Assembly: GCF_001571325.1 (NCBI RefSeq)
Contig: NZ_BCTO01000040.1
Span: 37,601 to 101,600, forward strand
Reading direction: 5' to 3'
Origin: Delftia tsuruhatensis NBRC 16741
GTDB lineage: Bacteria > Pseudomonadota > Gammaproteobacteria > Burkholderiales > Burkholderiaceae_C
Length of the DNA stretch: 64,000 bases
Shown: positions 27,788 to 37,700 of the stretch, piece after piece
Numbering within the stretch: the first letter of the stretch is position 1
Layout of the letters: each line of letters opens with the position of its first letter
Notes under the pieces: generated by a model
Databases searched by the model: none
Told to the model about the DNA's origin: nothing
Seen by the model: the letters and a program-made list of their open reading frames with translations, nothing else
Position numbers and translations under genes: made by a program

Positions 27788-30598
27788 CTATGCCGCCTGG
27801 GCATCCCAGGCCGCCTCGCGCTCCACTGCTGCCGCGCTGCGGTCTGCGTTGGCCGCCGCGCCGCGCGAAGGCTGCAGCCGTTGCATCAATGCAGCCGGAT
27901 CCAGGCACTGGATCAGCGGCAGGCCCGCGCCGGCATGCACCAGCTCCCGCACCAGGGCCGGCGTCGTGGAGGCCACGCTGAGCATGGGCGATTCCACCAG
28001 CGCGCTGGCCGGCAGCCGGTGCACGCCTTGCAGCGCGCTGACCAGCAGCCCCACGCGCAGGCCGCCGTGCTGGACCACGATGACCTGCGACTGCTCGGTG
28101 ACCACGCCGGGCCGGCCCTGCAGCAGCGCGGCCAGGTCGAACACCCAGACATAGCCGCTGACGCTGCCCTGGCTGCGCCGCGCCAGCGCACCCACGCAAA
28201 ACGGCAGCCGCCCTGCCGCCACGGGCGAGATGGCGCTGGCGGGCAGGGCCTCACAGACATCGGCCGCGCGCAGGGCCAGCAGGCTGGCGCCCACGTAGAA
28301 GCTGGCCAGTTCCACCGGCGCATCGCCACCGCCGTGCGCGGCGAGCGCACGCGCGACAGGACGCGAGCCATCCAGCCGCGTGGCCGGCGCCAGGCGCAGG
28401 GCGCGGTTGCGCGCATCGGCATGCACAGGCCCCAGCCGCTGCAGGCTCAGGCTGACGAGGCCGGCCAGTGTGTCCTCCGTTGCGCTTTCCTTTGCATCGC
28501 GTGCCGCGCCCTGGTCCAGCCGGAACTCGCGGTAGCCTCGCCCGGCGGCCATGCCGACGATGCAGTAGTGGCCTTCGATTTCCTCGATGCTGCTGCGTAC
28601 CTCTCCATCGGCCAGCGTTGCCAGCCCGGCCACGCCTTCTATGCAACTGCCCAGCGGCCGACCGCCGTGGCTGGCGGCGATGATGCGGCCGTCGCGTGCC
28701 ACGTAGAAAGCCTCCATCGGCAAACGGGGCAGGCCGTGGTCTTCGGGGCCGGCGTCTTCGGACTGCTCCGGTGCAGCGGCCTGCAGCATGGCCTGCAGTT
28801 CTCGGCGCGTGTGGAACAGCAGGGCAATGCCGCCGATGGCGGGGCCCTGATCTGCGCCCTGCCCATGCCCATGTCCATTGGTGGTTGAGGGGGCGCGCAA
28901 TGCGGCGTGGTAGACGTGGACGGGCAGGCCCCCATCGTCCAGCTCCTGCACGTGATAGGCCTGGGCATCGCGCAGCGCCATGGTGGCCTGCAGTGCCGAG
29001 GCCTGCACGCGCACGCCGGGTGACAGCGGCAGACCGGGTTCGTCCTCATGGCTGCAGGCCAGCACCAGGCCCTGGGCGTCATACAGCGCAATGCGCGCAT
29101 AGACGGTGTACAGCGCATTGAGCTGCTCCAGCAGACGCTGCGCGGCGTCGTGTGCCTGTACCGACAGGGCCAGGCAGCCGCTGTTGTCTTGCAGCACTTT
29201 CTGCAGGCCTGGCGTCAGGGCCCACCAGCGGCAATCGTTGGCGCGTTCGTAGAGATTGCGCTCCAGCAGGTCCATCAGCAGCCGGTTCAGCGTGGTGTGC
29301 TCCTGCAGCCGCGTGGACAGCGCCGTCTCGTGCAGGCCGTGGATGGCGCGCGTGAACACGGCATGGGTCAGGTCGCCGGTCTCGCTCATCTGCTCCAGCA
29401 CGGCCTGCAGCGGGTCCGGGTGGGCCGTGCCCTGCACGGGGGACTCCGGCGCCTGGCTGGCAGCCAGCACCTGGCCGTTCCAGACCACGCGGCGTATGTC
29501 GTCGGCCGCGCGTGCCATGGCGTGCAGGGGCGGGCAAAAGCCCCGGGACTGGGCCATCAGTCCTTCGGCGATGACAGGCTCCAGTGCCTGCAGTACCTGC
29601 GGCCTTTGCTGGGTGGCGAAGGCCAGGTCCAGCGGCGCCATGACCTGGGTCTGCCAGCCCTCGGGGCCCGCATAGCCCTGGTAGGGCAAGGCGCGGGCCG
29701 TACGCACCAGATAGGTGCGGCCGGCGTGGATCAGCGGCTGCACGGCATCGCCGTGGTGCATGGGTACGCGGCTGCCGGGGGCGATCCAGTGGTCATCGCT
29801 GCTGGCAATGACCAGTCCAGCCGCATCCAGCAGCAGTCCCACCTGGGCGCGCGGCCCGCCCGAGGCAAAGATGGCCTGCATCTCGGCCGCGAAGTCGAAG
29901 CTCAGGCACAGCACGCCGAGCACCGCCATGGTGCGTGGATGCAGCAGGCGCTGCGCGTAGATCAGGCGGTCTGCGCCGGGCAGCACGCAGCTGGCGCCGA
30001 AATGGCTGACATGGCCGGCCTGCTGCAGGCACTGCTGGAACCAGCCCTCGGCGCAGGGCGGCAGCGGCTTGTCGCCTGCCTGGGCGCGTGCACAGACCTG
30101 GCCCTGGGTGTCCAGCAGCAGGATGTCGTCGTAGACCGTGTACTTGGCACGGTAGGCCTGCAGGTGCAGCTGCAGCGGAGCCTGCCAGGCGTGCAGGCCG
30201 CCCGCGGCCATGTCCAGCAGGATGTCGCCATCGCCGAGCTGGGCCATGGCCTCGCACAGCACGGAATCGGCGGCCAGGAAGCCGACATCGGCCGTGCGCT
30301 CGTAGAGGCTGCGCACCAGCAGGTCGATGGCATGGCTGGACTGCATGCCCAGCTGGGCCATGGCTTCCTGCGCGGACTGGGCCAGCTGCGACTGCAGCAG
30401 GCCTTGCTCCAGCTGCTCCAACCCCTGGCGCGTGTCGGTCAGCATGGACACCAGGGCCTGTCCCTGCTGCGAGGCCTGCATGCGGGCCGAAGCCTCGATG
30501 AGACGCCACATGAGCCGGATCTCGCGCAGGTCGGCGGCGTTGCGGTTGAGTTCCCGCAGGTGGGGAAGAATCAGGTCGGTGGGCAGGGATGTGGCCAT
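27788..30598 (-). CDS. Soluble double-Cache protein with C-terminal CheW domain
   Basis: 936 residues and no convincing membrane helix or signal peptide. Two long homologous halves each start with a helical region ending in an L-Y-E-R-x-x-D motif (LYERTADVGFLA near 97; LYERANDCRWWA near 450), followed by a Cache-like sensor region (about 95-370 and 450-640). A third small sensor-like segment (about 640-740) leads to a CheW-like domain (about 765-900). CheW couples receptors to the CheA kinase. The protein may therefore be a cytoplasmic sensor that feeds the chemotaxis array without a methyl-accepting domain. It has a well-placed ATG at 30598 and no chemotaxis gene next to it. Domain limits are estimates. 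Confidence 0.75.
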   Translation of the reverse strand: MATSLPTDLILPHLRELNRNAADLREIRLMWRLIEASARMQASQQGQALVSMLTDTRQGLEQLEQGLLQSQLAQSAQEAMAQLGMQSSHAIDLLVRSLYERTADVGFLAADSVLCEAMAQLGDGDILLDMAAGGLHAWQAPLQLHLQAYRAKYTVYDDILLLDTQGQVCARAQAGDKPLPPCAEGWFQQCLQQAGHVSHFGASCVLPGADRLIYAQRLLHPRTMAVLGVLCLSFDFAAEMQAIFASGGPRAQVGLLLDAAGLVIASSDDHWIAPGSRVPMHHGDAVQPLIHAGRTYLVRTARALPYQGYAGPEGWQTQVMAPLDLAFATQQRPQVLQALEPVIAEGLMAQSRGFCPPLHAMARAADDIRRVVWNGQVLAASQAPESPVQGTAHPDPLQAVLEQMSETGDLTHAVFTRAIHGLHETALSTRLQEHTTLNRLLMDLLERNLYERANDCRWWALTPGLQKVLQDNSGCLALSVQAHDAAQRLLEQLNALYTVYARIALYDAQGLVLACSHEDEPGLPLSPGVRVQASALQATMALRDAQAYHVQELDDGGLPVHVYHAALRAPSTTNGHGHGQGADQGPAIGGIALLFHTRRELQAMLQAAAPEQSEDAGPEDHGLPRLPMEAFYVARDGRIIAASHGGRPLGSCIEGVAGLATLADGEVRSSIEEIEGHYCIVGMAAGRGYREFRLDQGAARDAKESATEDTLAGLVSLSLQRLGPVHADARNRALRLAPATRLDGSRPVARALAAHGGGDAPVELASFYVGASLLALRAADVCEALPASAISPVAAGRLPFCVGALARRSQGSVSGYVWVFDLAALLQGRPGVVTEQSQVIVVQHGGLRVGLLVSALQGVHRLPASALVESPMLSVASTTPALVRELVHAGAGLPLIQCLDPAALMQRLQPSRGAAANADRSAAAVEREAAWDAQAA

Positions 30599-30847
30599 GG
30601 GGCGCTCCGCAGTCAGGTTCAGGTTCGGTAAACCAACTTTTCCGCTCAGGGAAAAGCCCTATGCAAAGAGCAAGAAGGAGGCCAGTTTGTGACTAAATGT
30701 GTCTGCAAGGTGACATAGGGATGACGGACCGCCGCCTGCTCCCCGCACGCAGCCCGTCCGGTGCCATACCGGGGCATGGCCCGGCATCACCGCAGTGCGT
30801 AGGCCGGCGCCCCGTGCAGCACGGTGGTGCCTGGCGGCCGTGCAGGC

Positions 30848-31411
30848 CTACAGGCTCAGGTCGATGGTGTGCACCCGGTGCGCGTCCAGCAGGCCGGCAG
30901 CCCGGTCGGCGAAGTAGCGCTCCAGCGTCACGCGCACGGTGCGGAAGGCCAGTTCTTCCCAGGGAACATCGGCCTGCGCAAACAGGCGGGCCTCCATGGT
31001 CTCGGGGCCGGGGTAGAACTGCTCGCTGCGCAGACGGGCGCGGTAGAACAGATGGACCTGGCTGACCTTGGGCACGTCCACGATGGAAAACAGCGGCCCC
31101 ATCTCGATGTCGGCGCCGGCTTCCTCGTCGGTCTCGCGCTGGGCGCCGCGTGCTGTGGTCTCGGCCAGTTCCATGAAGCCTGCGGGCAGGGTCCACAGGC
31201 CCCGGCGCGGCTCGATGTTGCGCTTGCACAGCAGCACGCGGCCGTCGTCGGTCACGGGGATGGTGCCCACCACGTTCAGCGGGTTCTCGTAGTGGATGGT
31301 GTGGCAGTGCGGGCACACGGCGCGCTCGCGCGTGTCGCCATCGTCAGGAAGGCGGTAGACCACCGCCGTGCCGCAGGCTCGGCAGAACTTGATGGGGCTG
31401 CGAAAAATCAT
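30848..31411 (-). CDS. Nudix hydrolase with N-terminal zinc ribbon
   Basis: 187 residues. An N-terminal Cys4 zinc ribbon (FCRACGTAVV and VCPHCHT) precedes a Nudix domain with the box GFMELAETTARGAQRETDEEAG (about 85-107), the G-x5-E-x7-R-E-x2-E-E-x-G catalytic helix. This layout resembles NudC-like or ADP-ribose/NADH pyrophosphatases, though it is much shorter than NudC. The ATG at 31411 (MIFRSPIKFCRACG) starts just before the ribbon. Substrate unknown. It lies downstream of the FAA-hydrolase gene on the same strand. Confidence 0.88.
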   Translation of the reverse strand: MIFRSPIKFCRACGTAVVYRLPDDGDTRERAVCPHCHTIHYENPLNVVGTIPVTDDGRVLLCKRNIEPRRGLWTLPAGFMELAETTARGAQRETDEEAGADIEMGPLFSIVDVPKVSQVHLFYRARLRSEQFYPGPETMEARLFAQADVPWEELAFRTVRVTLERYFADRAAGLLDAHRVHTIDLSL

Positions 31412-31492
31412 GCCGACACCATGAAAGTGAAAGCGCCGCCAGACGGAAGGCAGTAAGGCATTCCGTGCGGCGGACCGTGGGTTCAAACACAA

Positions 31493-31537
31493 AGGCCGGC
31501 AGGCCGGGGAGCGTGCTCCCTGCTGCCTTGCCGGCCT
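31493..31537 (-). terminator. Hairpin, probable terminator of the FAA-hydrolase gene
   Basis: AGGCCGG (31493-31499) pairs with CCGGCCT (31531-31537) around an inner perfect stem GGGAGC/GCTCCC (31507-31520). On the minus strand it is followed by TTTGTGTTT. It sits 22 bases past the stop of the gene at 31559. Confidence 0.5.
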
Positions 31538-31558
31538 GTCGCCAGGCTCAGAGAAAAC

Positions 31559-32254
31559 TCAGGCGATCTTGACGCTCAAGGGGCTCAGACCGTCGATGCG
31601 GCCTTCCAGCAGGTCACCGCGCACCACGGCGGCCACGCCTTCGGGCGTGCCCGTCATGATCAGGTCGCCGGGCTGCAGTTCCCAGGCCGCCGACAGGTGC
31701 TCGATGGTCTCGGCAATGTTCCAGATCAGCTTGCCGATGTCGCTGCGCTGGCGGTCGGCGCCATTGACCTGCAGCGAGATCGCGGCCTTGGCGATGTCGC
31801 CGGCCTCGGCTGCCGGGGTGATGGGGCCGATGGGTGCGGCATGCTCGAAGGCCTTGCCGATGCACCAGGGTCGGCCCTGCTTCTTCATGTCGTTTTGCAG
31901 GTCGCGGCGCGTCATGTCCAGGCCCACGGCGTAGCCCCAGATGTAGTCCAGCGCGTCGGCGGCCAGGATGTTCTTGCCCGCCTTGCCGATGGCCACGACG
32001 AGCTCGATCTCGTGGTGCAGGTTGGAGGTCAGCGTGGGGTAGGGCATGGTGCCCGTGGTGCCGGCCTCGACGGGCACGATGGCGTCGGCAGGCTTGAGGA
32101 AGAAGAAGGGTGGCTCGCGGCCGGTGAAGCCCATCTCCTTGGCGTGTTCTTCGTAGTTGCGGCCCACGCAGTAGATGCGGTGCACGGGGAAGCGCTCGGG
32201 GCGGCCCAGGACGGGTACGCTGGCCACGGCGGGCGGGTTGAAAACGTAGCTCAT
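31559..32254 (-). CDS. Fumarylacetoacetate / fumarylpyruvate hydrolase family protein
   Basis: 231 residues of the short FAH family. The metal and substrate segments are visible: CVGRNYEEHAKEMG, FFFLKPADAIV, the H-x-E-x-E metal ligands in HHEIELVVAIG, and GDLIMTGTPEGV. Short members split fumarylpyruvate (gentisate pathway, NagK type) or related 2,4-dioxo acids. The divergent neighbour is a zeta-class GST isomerase (88 bases away), the enzyme that makes the fumaryl substrate from the maleyl form. This pairing strongly suggests the last two steps of gentisate or homogentisate breakdown; no ring-opening dioxygenase is in view. Confidence 0.85.
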   Translation of the reverse strand: MSYVFNPPAVASVPVLGRPERFPVHRIYCVGRNYEEHAKEMGFTGREPPFFFLKPADAIVPVEAGTTGTMPYPTLTSNLHHEIELVVAIGKAGKNILAADALDYIWGYAVGLDMTRRDLQNDMKKQGRPWCIGKAFEHAAPIGPITPAAEAGDIAKAAISLQVNGADRQRSDIGKLIWNIAETIEHLSAAWELQPGDLIMTGTPEGVAAVVRGDLLEGRIDGLSPLSVKIA

Positions 32255-32341
32255 GTCGGTGTTCCTCTGGCGCCTTGTCTCTTGGGCGCCGCCGCAAGTG
32301 TGCCATGCATCGGCGCTGCTGCACGGTATGCTTTGCGGTCT

Positions 32342-33007
32342 ATGAAGCTCCACACCTACTTCCGCTCGTCGGCCTCCTACCGCGTGCGCATTGCGCTGCA
32401 GATCAAGGGCCTGGACTATGAATCCGTACCCGTGCACCTGCTGCGCGGCGACCACAAGGCGCCGGCCTATGCCCAGCATGTCGGCGATGCGCTGGTGCCG
32501 GCGTTGGAGACCGAGGACGGCCACTGGCTGACCCAGTCCATGGCCATCATCGAATATCTCGATGAGACCCATGCCGAAATACCGCTGCTGCCGCGTGACG
32601 CCCTGGGCCGTGCCCATGTGCGCGCACTGGCCCAGATGGTGGCCTGCGAGATCCATCCGCTCAACAACCTGCGCGTGCTCAAGTACCTGGTGCGCAACCT
32701 GGGTGTCTCTGACGAGGCCAAGAGCGGCTGGTACGTGCATTGGGTGCGATCGGGCCTGGAGGCCTTCGAGCGCCAGCTGGACCTGCTGGCCGCCGAGCGC
32801 GAGGCGGCCGGCCTGCCGCCTTCGCTGTTTTGCTGGGGCGACACGCCCACGCTGGCCGATTGCTGCCTGGTGCCGCAGATCTTCAACGGCCGCCGCTTCA
32901 ACGTGAGCCTGGACGGCCTGCCGCGCCTGGCGGCCATCGTCGATCGCTGCGAGGCGCTGCCGGCCTTCCAGAAGGCCCATCCCTCGGCCTGCCCCGACGC
33001 GGAATGA
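32342..33007 (+). CDS. maiA: Zeta-class GST: maleylacetoacetate / maleylpyruvate isomerase
   Basis: 221 residues: thioredoxin-like N-terminus with the zeta signature SSASYRVRIALQIKGLDYE, glutathione-binding QSMAIIEYLDET and an all-helical C-terminal domain. The enzyme uses glutathione to isomerise cis maleyl compounds to fumaryl compounds. Whether the substrate is maleylacetoacetate or maleylpyruvate cannot be told by eye; the short FAH partner next door favours maleylpyruvate. It overlaps the next gene (ATGA). Confidence 0.87.
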   Translation: MKLHTYFRSSASYRVRIALQIKGLDYESVPVHLLRGDHKAPAYAQHVGDALVPALETEDGHWLTQSMAIIEYLDETHAEIPLLPRDALGRAHVRALAQMVACEIHPLNNLRVLKYLVRNLGVSDEAKSGWYVHWVRSGLEAFERQLDLLAAEREAAGLPPSLFCWGDTPTLADCCLVPQIFNGRRFNVSLDGLPRLAAIVDRCEALPAFQKAHPSACPDAE

Positions 33008-33885
33008 GCGCGGCCCGGCCTGACTCCATCCCCGGCACCATCCCCGCATCCTGGCTGGTGCCCGACTGGCCCGCGCCGCCCGGCGTGCACGCGCTGTGCA
33101 CCTCGCGCGAAGGCGGCGTCAGCACGGCGCCCTGGGGCAGCCTGAACCTGGGCGACCATGTGGGCGACGACCCCCAGGCCGTGCGCGCCAACCGCCAGCG
33201 CCTGCAGGAGATCGTGCGTGCGGATACGCCGGATGCCTGCGCGGTGTTCCTGCAGCAGGTGCATGGCGTGGATGTCATCGCACTGGATGCAGGCAGCGCG
33301 CAGGGCCAGGCCTTCGATGCCTGCGTGACCAGCGCCTCGGGCGTGGTCTGCACCATCATGGTGGCCGATTGCCTGCCCGTGCTGCTGGCCCATCGCAGCG
33401 GCGCCGTGGTGGGCGCGGCCCATGCGGGCTGGCGCGGTCTGGCCGGAATGCCGCCTGGCCATGCGGGTCAGCCGTTGGCAGGCGGTGTGCTGGAGTCTCT
33501 GTTCAAGCGCTTTGCCGATCAGCTCCGGACCGCGCCCGAGCAGGTGGCGCCGCAGACCCTGGCATGGCTGGGCCCTTGCATCGGTCCGCGTTCCTTTGAG
33601 GTCGGTGCCGAGGTGCGAGCTGCCTTCATCGCGCATGACGCCGCCGCCGCCGCGCATTTCACCGCCATACCTCAGGCGGGCGAGGGCACCCCCAAGTACC
33701 TGGCCAGCCTGGCCGGGCTTGCGCGACAGCGCCTGGCGGCGCTGGGCATCACGGCCATCCATGGCAATGACGGCAGCGACGCATGGTGCACGGTGCTCAA
33801 CGACTCACGGTTCTTTTCGCACCGGCGCGACGCTGCCCGCCTGGGCAGCAGCGGCCGATTCGCCGCCTGCATCTGGAAGGACTGA
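33004..33885 (+). CDS. pgeF: Peptidoglycan editing factor / purine nucleosidase-family multicopper-like protein
   Basis: 293 residues of the YfiH/PgeF (DUF152) family. Conserved metal-site segments are visible: LQQVHGVDV, VADCLPVL with the key Cys, AAHAGWRGL, and the C-terminal DGSDAWCTVLNDSRFFSHRRD. Members have been described as peptidoglycan-quality-control enzymes and as purine nucleoside phosphorylases or adenosine deaminases. The ATG at 33004 overlaps the maiA stop, so the two are probably co-translated. The last 81 bases overlap an opposing small membrane-protein gene. Confidence 0.88.
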   Translation: MSAARPDSIPGTIPASWLVPDWPAPPGVHALCTSREGGVSTAPWGSLNLGDHVGDDPQAVRANRQRLQEIVRADTPDACAVFLQQVHGVDVIALDAGSAQGQAFDACVTSASGVVCTIMVADCLPVLLAHRSGAVVGAAHAGWRGLAGMPPGHAGQPLAGGVLESLFKRFADQLRTAPEQVAPQTLAWLGPCIGPRSFEVGAEVRAAFIAHDAAAAAHFTAIPQAGEGTPKYLASLAGLARQRLAALGITAIHGNDGSDAWCTVLNDSRFFSHRRDAARLGSSGRFAACIWKD

Positions 33886-34149
33886 GGGCGCGGGCGCGTC
33901 CGGTGCGTCCGCCGTGCCCTGCGAGGCCTGCTGCTGCGCCAGCCAGGCCTGGCGCTCGGCCAGTTCGCGCGCATGGCGCTTTCGGTTGCGCGCGGGCGTA
34001 CCCATGATGTAGATCACGATGGACAGCGGCAGCAGTCCATACAGTGCGAAAGTGACCAGGGCGCCGAGTATGCTGCCCGTGGGGCTGGCGGCTTCGGCCA
34101 CGGCCATCATCAGCGTGACATACAACCAGGCGATAACAACGAGATACAT
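33805..34149 (-). CDS. Small two-helix membrane protein, function unknown
   Basis: 114 residues. Two hydrophobic stretches (about 2-20 and 27-49) are followed by a basic turn (RNRKRHAREL) and an Ala/Pro/Gln-rich soluble tail, so the C-terminus should be cytoplasmic. I recognise the N-terminal pattern as common in related Burkholderiales but know no function. The 3' end overlaps the 3' end of pgeF by 81 bases on the opposite strand, an unusually long convergent overlap; only the low-complexity tail lies in that part. No strong ribosome site precedes the ATG at 34149. It is divergent from phaC. Confidence 0.65.
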   Translation of the reverse strand: MYLVVIAWLYVTLMMAVAEAASPTGSILGALVTFALYGLLPLSIVIYIMGTPARNRKRHARELAERQAWLAQQQASQGTADAPDAPAPSVLPDAGGESAAAAQAGSVAPVRKEP

Positions 34150-34293
34150 GGTCGATTCGAAAAAGGCGCACCGGGCACGGGTTTTTGTGGAGGGCTGTGC
34201 CGGGCAACGGGGGGCTCGCCTGGGTCACAATCAAAACGGATGCCCCGCAAGCCCCAGGCTATTGCGAACGGCATCCGCGAACAAGGATGCAGC

Positions 34294-36183
34294 ATGAATT
34301 TTGACCCACTCGCAGGCCTGCCAGGCCAACCCATCCAGCAATTCTGGAACGAGCAATGGAGCCGGACGCTGCAGATACTGCAGCAGATGGGATCACCGGG
34401 AATGCCGGGGGCACAGGGCGCGGGCATGCCGGACATGGCCCAGGCCTGGAAGGCTGCAGTCCCCGAACCCGGCGCCTTGCCCGAGAACGCGCTATCGCTG
34501 GACCCCGAAAAGCTGCTGGAGCTGCAGCGCCAGTACCTGGACGGCGCCAAGGCCATGTGCGAGCAGGGCGGCGCCCAGGCGCTGCTGGCCAAGGACAAGC
34601 GCTTCAACACCCAATCCTGGGCCGACAACCCGCTGACGGCGGCCACCGCAGCCACCTATCTGCTCAACAGCCGCATGCTCATGGGCCTGGCCGAGGCCGT
34701 GCAGGCCGACGAGAAGACCCGCAACCGCGTGCGCTTCGCTGTGGAACAGTGGCTGGCTGCCATGTCGCCCAGCAACTTCCTGGCACTCAATGCAGAGGCG
34801 CAGAAGAAGGCCATCGAAACCCAGGGCGAGAGCCTGGCCCAGGGCGTGGCCAACCTGCTGGCCGACATGCGCCAGGGCCATGTGTCCATGACCGACGAGA
34901 GCCTGTTCACCGTGGGCAAGAACGTTGCCACCACCGAAGGCGCCGTGGTGTTCGAGAACGAGCTGTTCCAGCTCATCGAGTACAAGCCGCTGACGGACAA
35001 GGTGCATGAGCGGCCCTTCCTCATGGTGCCGCCGTGCATCAACAAGTTCTACATCCTGGACCTGCAGCCCGACAACTCGCTGATCCGCTATGCCGTCAGC
35101 CAGGGCCACCGCACCTTCGTGATGAGCTGGCGCAATCCCGACGACAGCCTGGCGCACAAGACCTGGGACAACTACATCGAAGACGGCGTGCTCACCGGCA
35201 TCCGCGTGGCACGCGAGATCGCAGGAGCCGAGCAGATCAACGTGCTGGGCTTTTGCGTGGGCGGCACCATGCTGTCCACCGCGCTGGCCGTGCTGCAGGC
35301 ACGCCACGACCGCGAGCATGGCGCAGCTGCTGCTCCGGCGGCCAAGGCGGCTCCAGCCAAGCGCGCGGCTGGCAGCCGCAGCGCCGCCCGGACATCCACA
35401 GCCCGCGCCACGGCGCCGGCCGGCGTGCCGTTTCCCGTGGCCAGCGTCACGCTGCTGACCACTTTCATCGACTTCAGCGACACCGGCATCCTCGATGTCT
35501 TCATCGACGAGTCCGTGGTGCGCTTCCGCGAAATGCAGATGGGCGAGGGCGGCCTCATGAAGGGCCAGGACCTGGCATCGACCTTCAGCTTTCTGCGTCC
35601 CAACGATCTGGTCTGGAACTACGTGGTGGGCAACTACCTCAAGGGCGAAACACCGCCGCCGTTCGACCTGCTGTACTGGAACAGCGACTGCACCAACCTG
35701 CCCGGCCCGTACTACGCCTGGTACCTGCGCAACCTTTACCTGGAAAACAAGCTGGTCCAGCCCGGTGCGCTGACCGTCTGCGGCGAGCGCATCGACATGC
35801 ACCAGCTGCGCCTGCCGGCCTATATCTACGGCTCGCGCGAGGACCACATCGTGCCCGTGGGCGGCTCCTATGCATCGACCCAGGTGCTGGGTGGCGACAA
35901 GCGTTTCGTCATGGGCGCATCCGGCCACATCGCGGGCGTGATCAATCCGCCGGCCAAGAAAAAGCGCAGCTACTGGCTGCGTGAGGACGGCCAGCTGCCG
36001 CCCACGCTCAAGGAGTGGCAGGCCGGCGCCGACGAGTACCCGGGCAGCTGGTGGGCCGACTGGAGCCCCTGGCTGGCCGAGCACGGCGGCAAGCTGGTCG
36101 CGGCGCCAAAGCAGTACGGCAAGGGCAGGGAATACACGGCCATCGAGCCGGCCCCGGGCCGCTACGTGCTGGCCAAGGCCTGA
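34294..36183 (+). CDS. phaC: Class I poly(3-hydroxyalkanoate) synthase
   Basis: 629 residues. PhaC polymerises (R)-3-hydroxyacyl-CoA into PHA at the granule surface. The lipase-like box GFCVGG holds the catalytic Cys321, close to Cys319 of the Cupriavidus enzyme; the C-terminal His is in GASGHIAGVINPP and the Asp in the YIYGSREDHIVP region. An unusual low-complexity insertion rich in Ala, Lys, Arg, Ser and Thr (about residues 340-382) follows the cysteine; I recall the same trait in Delftia acidovorans synthase. The ATG at 34294 begins MNFDPLAGLPGQP after AAGGA. It heads the phaC-phaA-phaB run. Confidence 0.97.
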   Translation: MNFDPLAGLPGQPIQQFWNEQWSRTLQILQQMGSPGMPGAQGAGMPDMAQAWKAAVPEPGALPENALSLDPEKLLELQRQYLDGAKAMCEQGGAQALLAKDKRFNTQSWADNPLTAATAATYLLNSRMLMGLAEAVQADEKTRNRVRFAVEQWLAAMSPSNFLALNAEAQKKAIETQGESLAQGVANLLADMRQGHVSMTDESLFTVGKNVATTEGAVVFENELFQLIEYKPLTDKVHERPFLMVPPCINKFYILDLQPDNSLIRYAVSQGHRTFVMSWRNPDDSLAHKTWDNYIEDGVLTGIRVAREIAGAEQINVLGFCVGGTMLSTALAVLQARHDREHGAAAAPAAKAAPAKRAAGSRSAARTSTARATAPAGVPFPVASVTLLTTFIDFSDTGILDVFIDESVVRFREMQMGEGGLMKGQDLASTFSFLRPNDLVWNYVVGNYLKGETPPPFDLLYWNSDCTNLPGPYYAWYLRNLYLENKLVQPGALTVCGERIDMHQLRLPAYIYGSREDHIVPVGGSYASTQVLGGDKRFVMGASGHIAGVINPPAKKKRSYWLREDGQLPPTLKEWQAGADEYPGSWWADWSPWLAEHGGKLVAAPKQYGKGREYTAIEPAPGRYVLAKA

Positions 36184-36306
36184 GGCACAATCGTTTCGAT
36201 GCTGCAGCGCAATAACGCCGCGGCTTGAATGCAGGGTGCCGCTGCCGCAGCTTCGGCAGTGCGCGCCCGGGCATCCCTTCAAGAGTCCAAAGAAAGGTCC
36301 GTCATC

Positions 36307-37488
<1,182 letters not shown>

Positions 37489-37700
37489 AAGGCTCCGGGA
37501 AAACGTTAGCAAGCTTTCAGGGTAGATCCTAGGCTTGACTAGGGCCTGCCCGAAGAGGGGCGCAGCGCACGCGCTGCATACTAGCCATGCGAGGGGGCCG
37601 GGCCCAGAGGCTCAGGCACCCTTGGCGATAACCGGCGTCAATGTTCCGGTTGTCATGGATAGATTGATCTGAAGCAACCATTGATTGACAGGAGAGAAGA

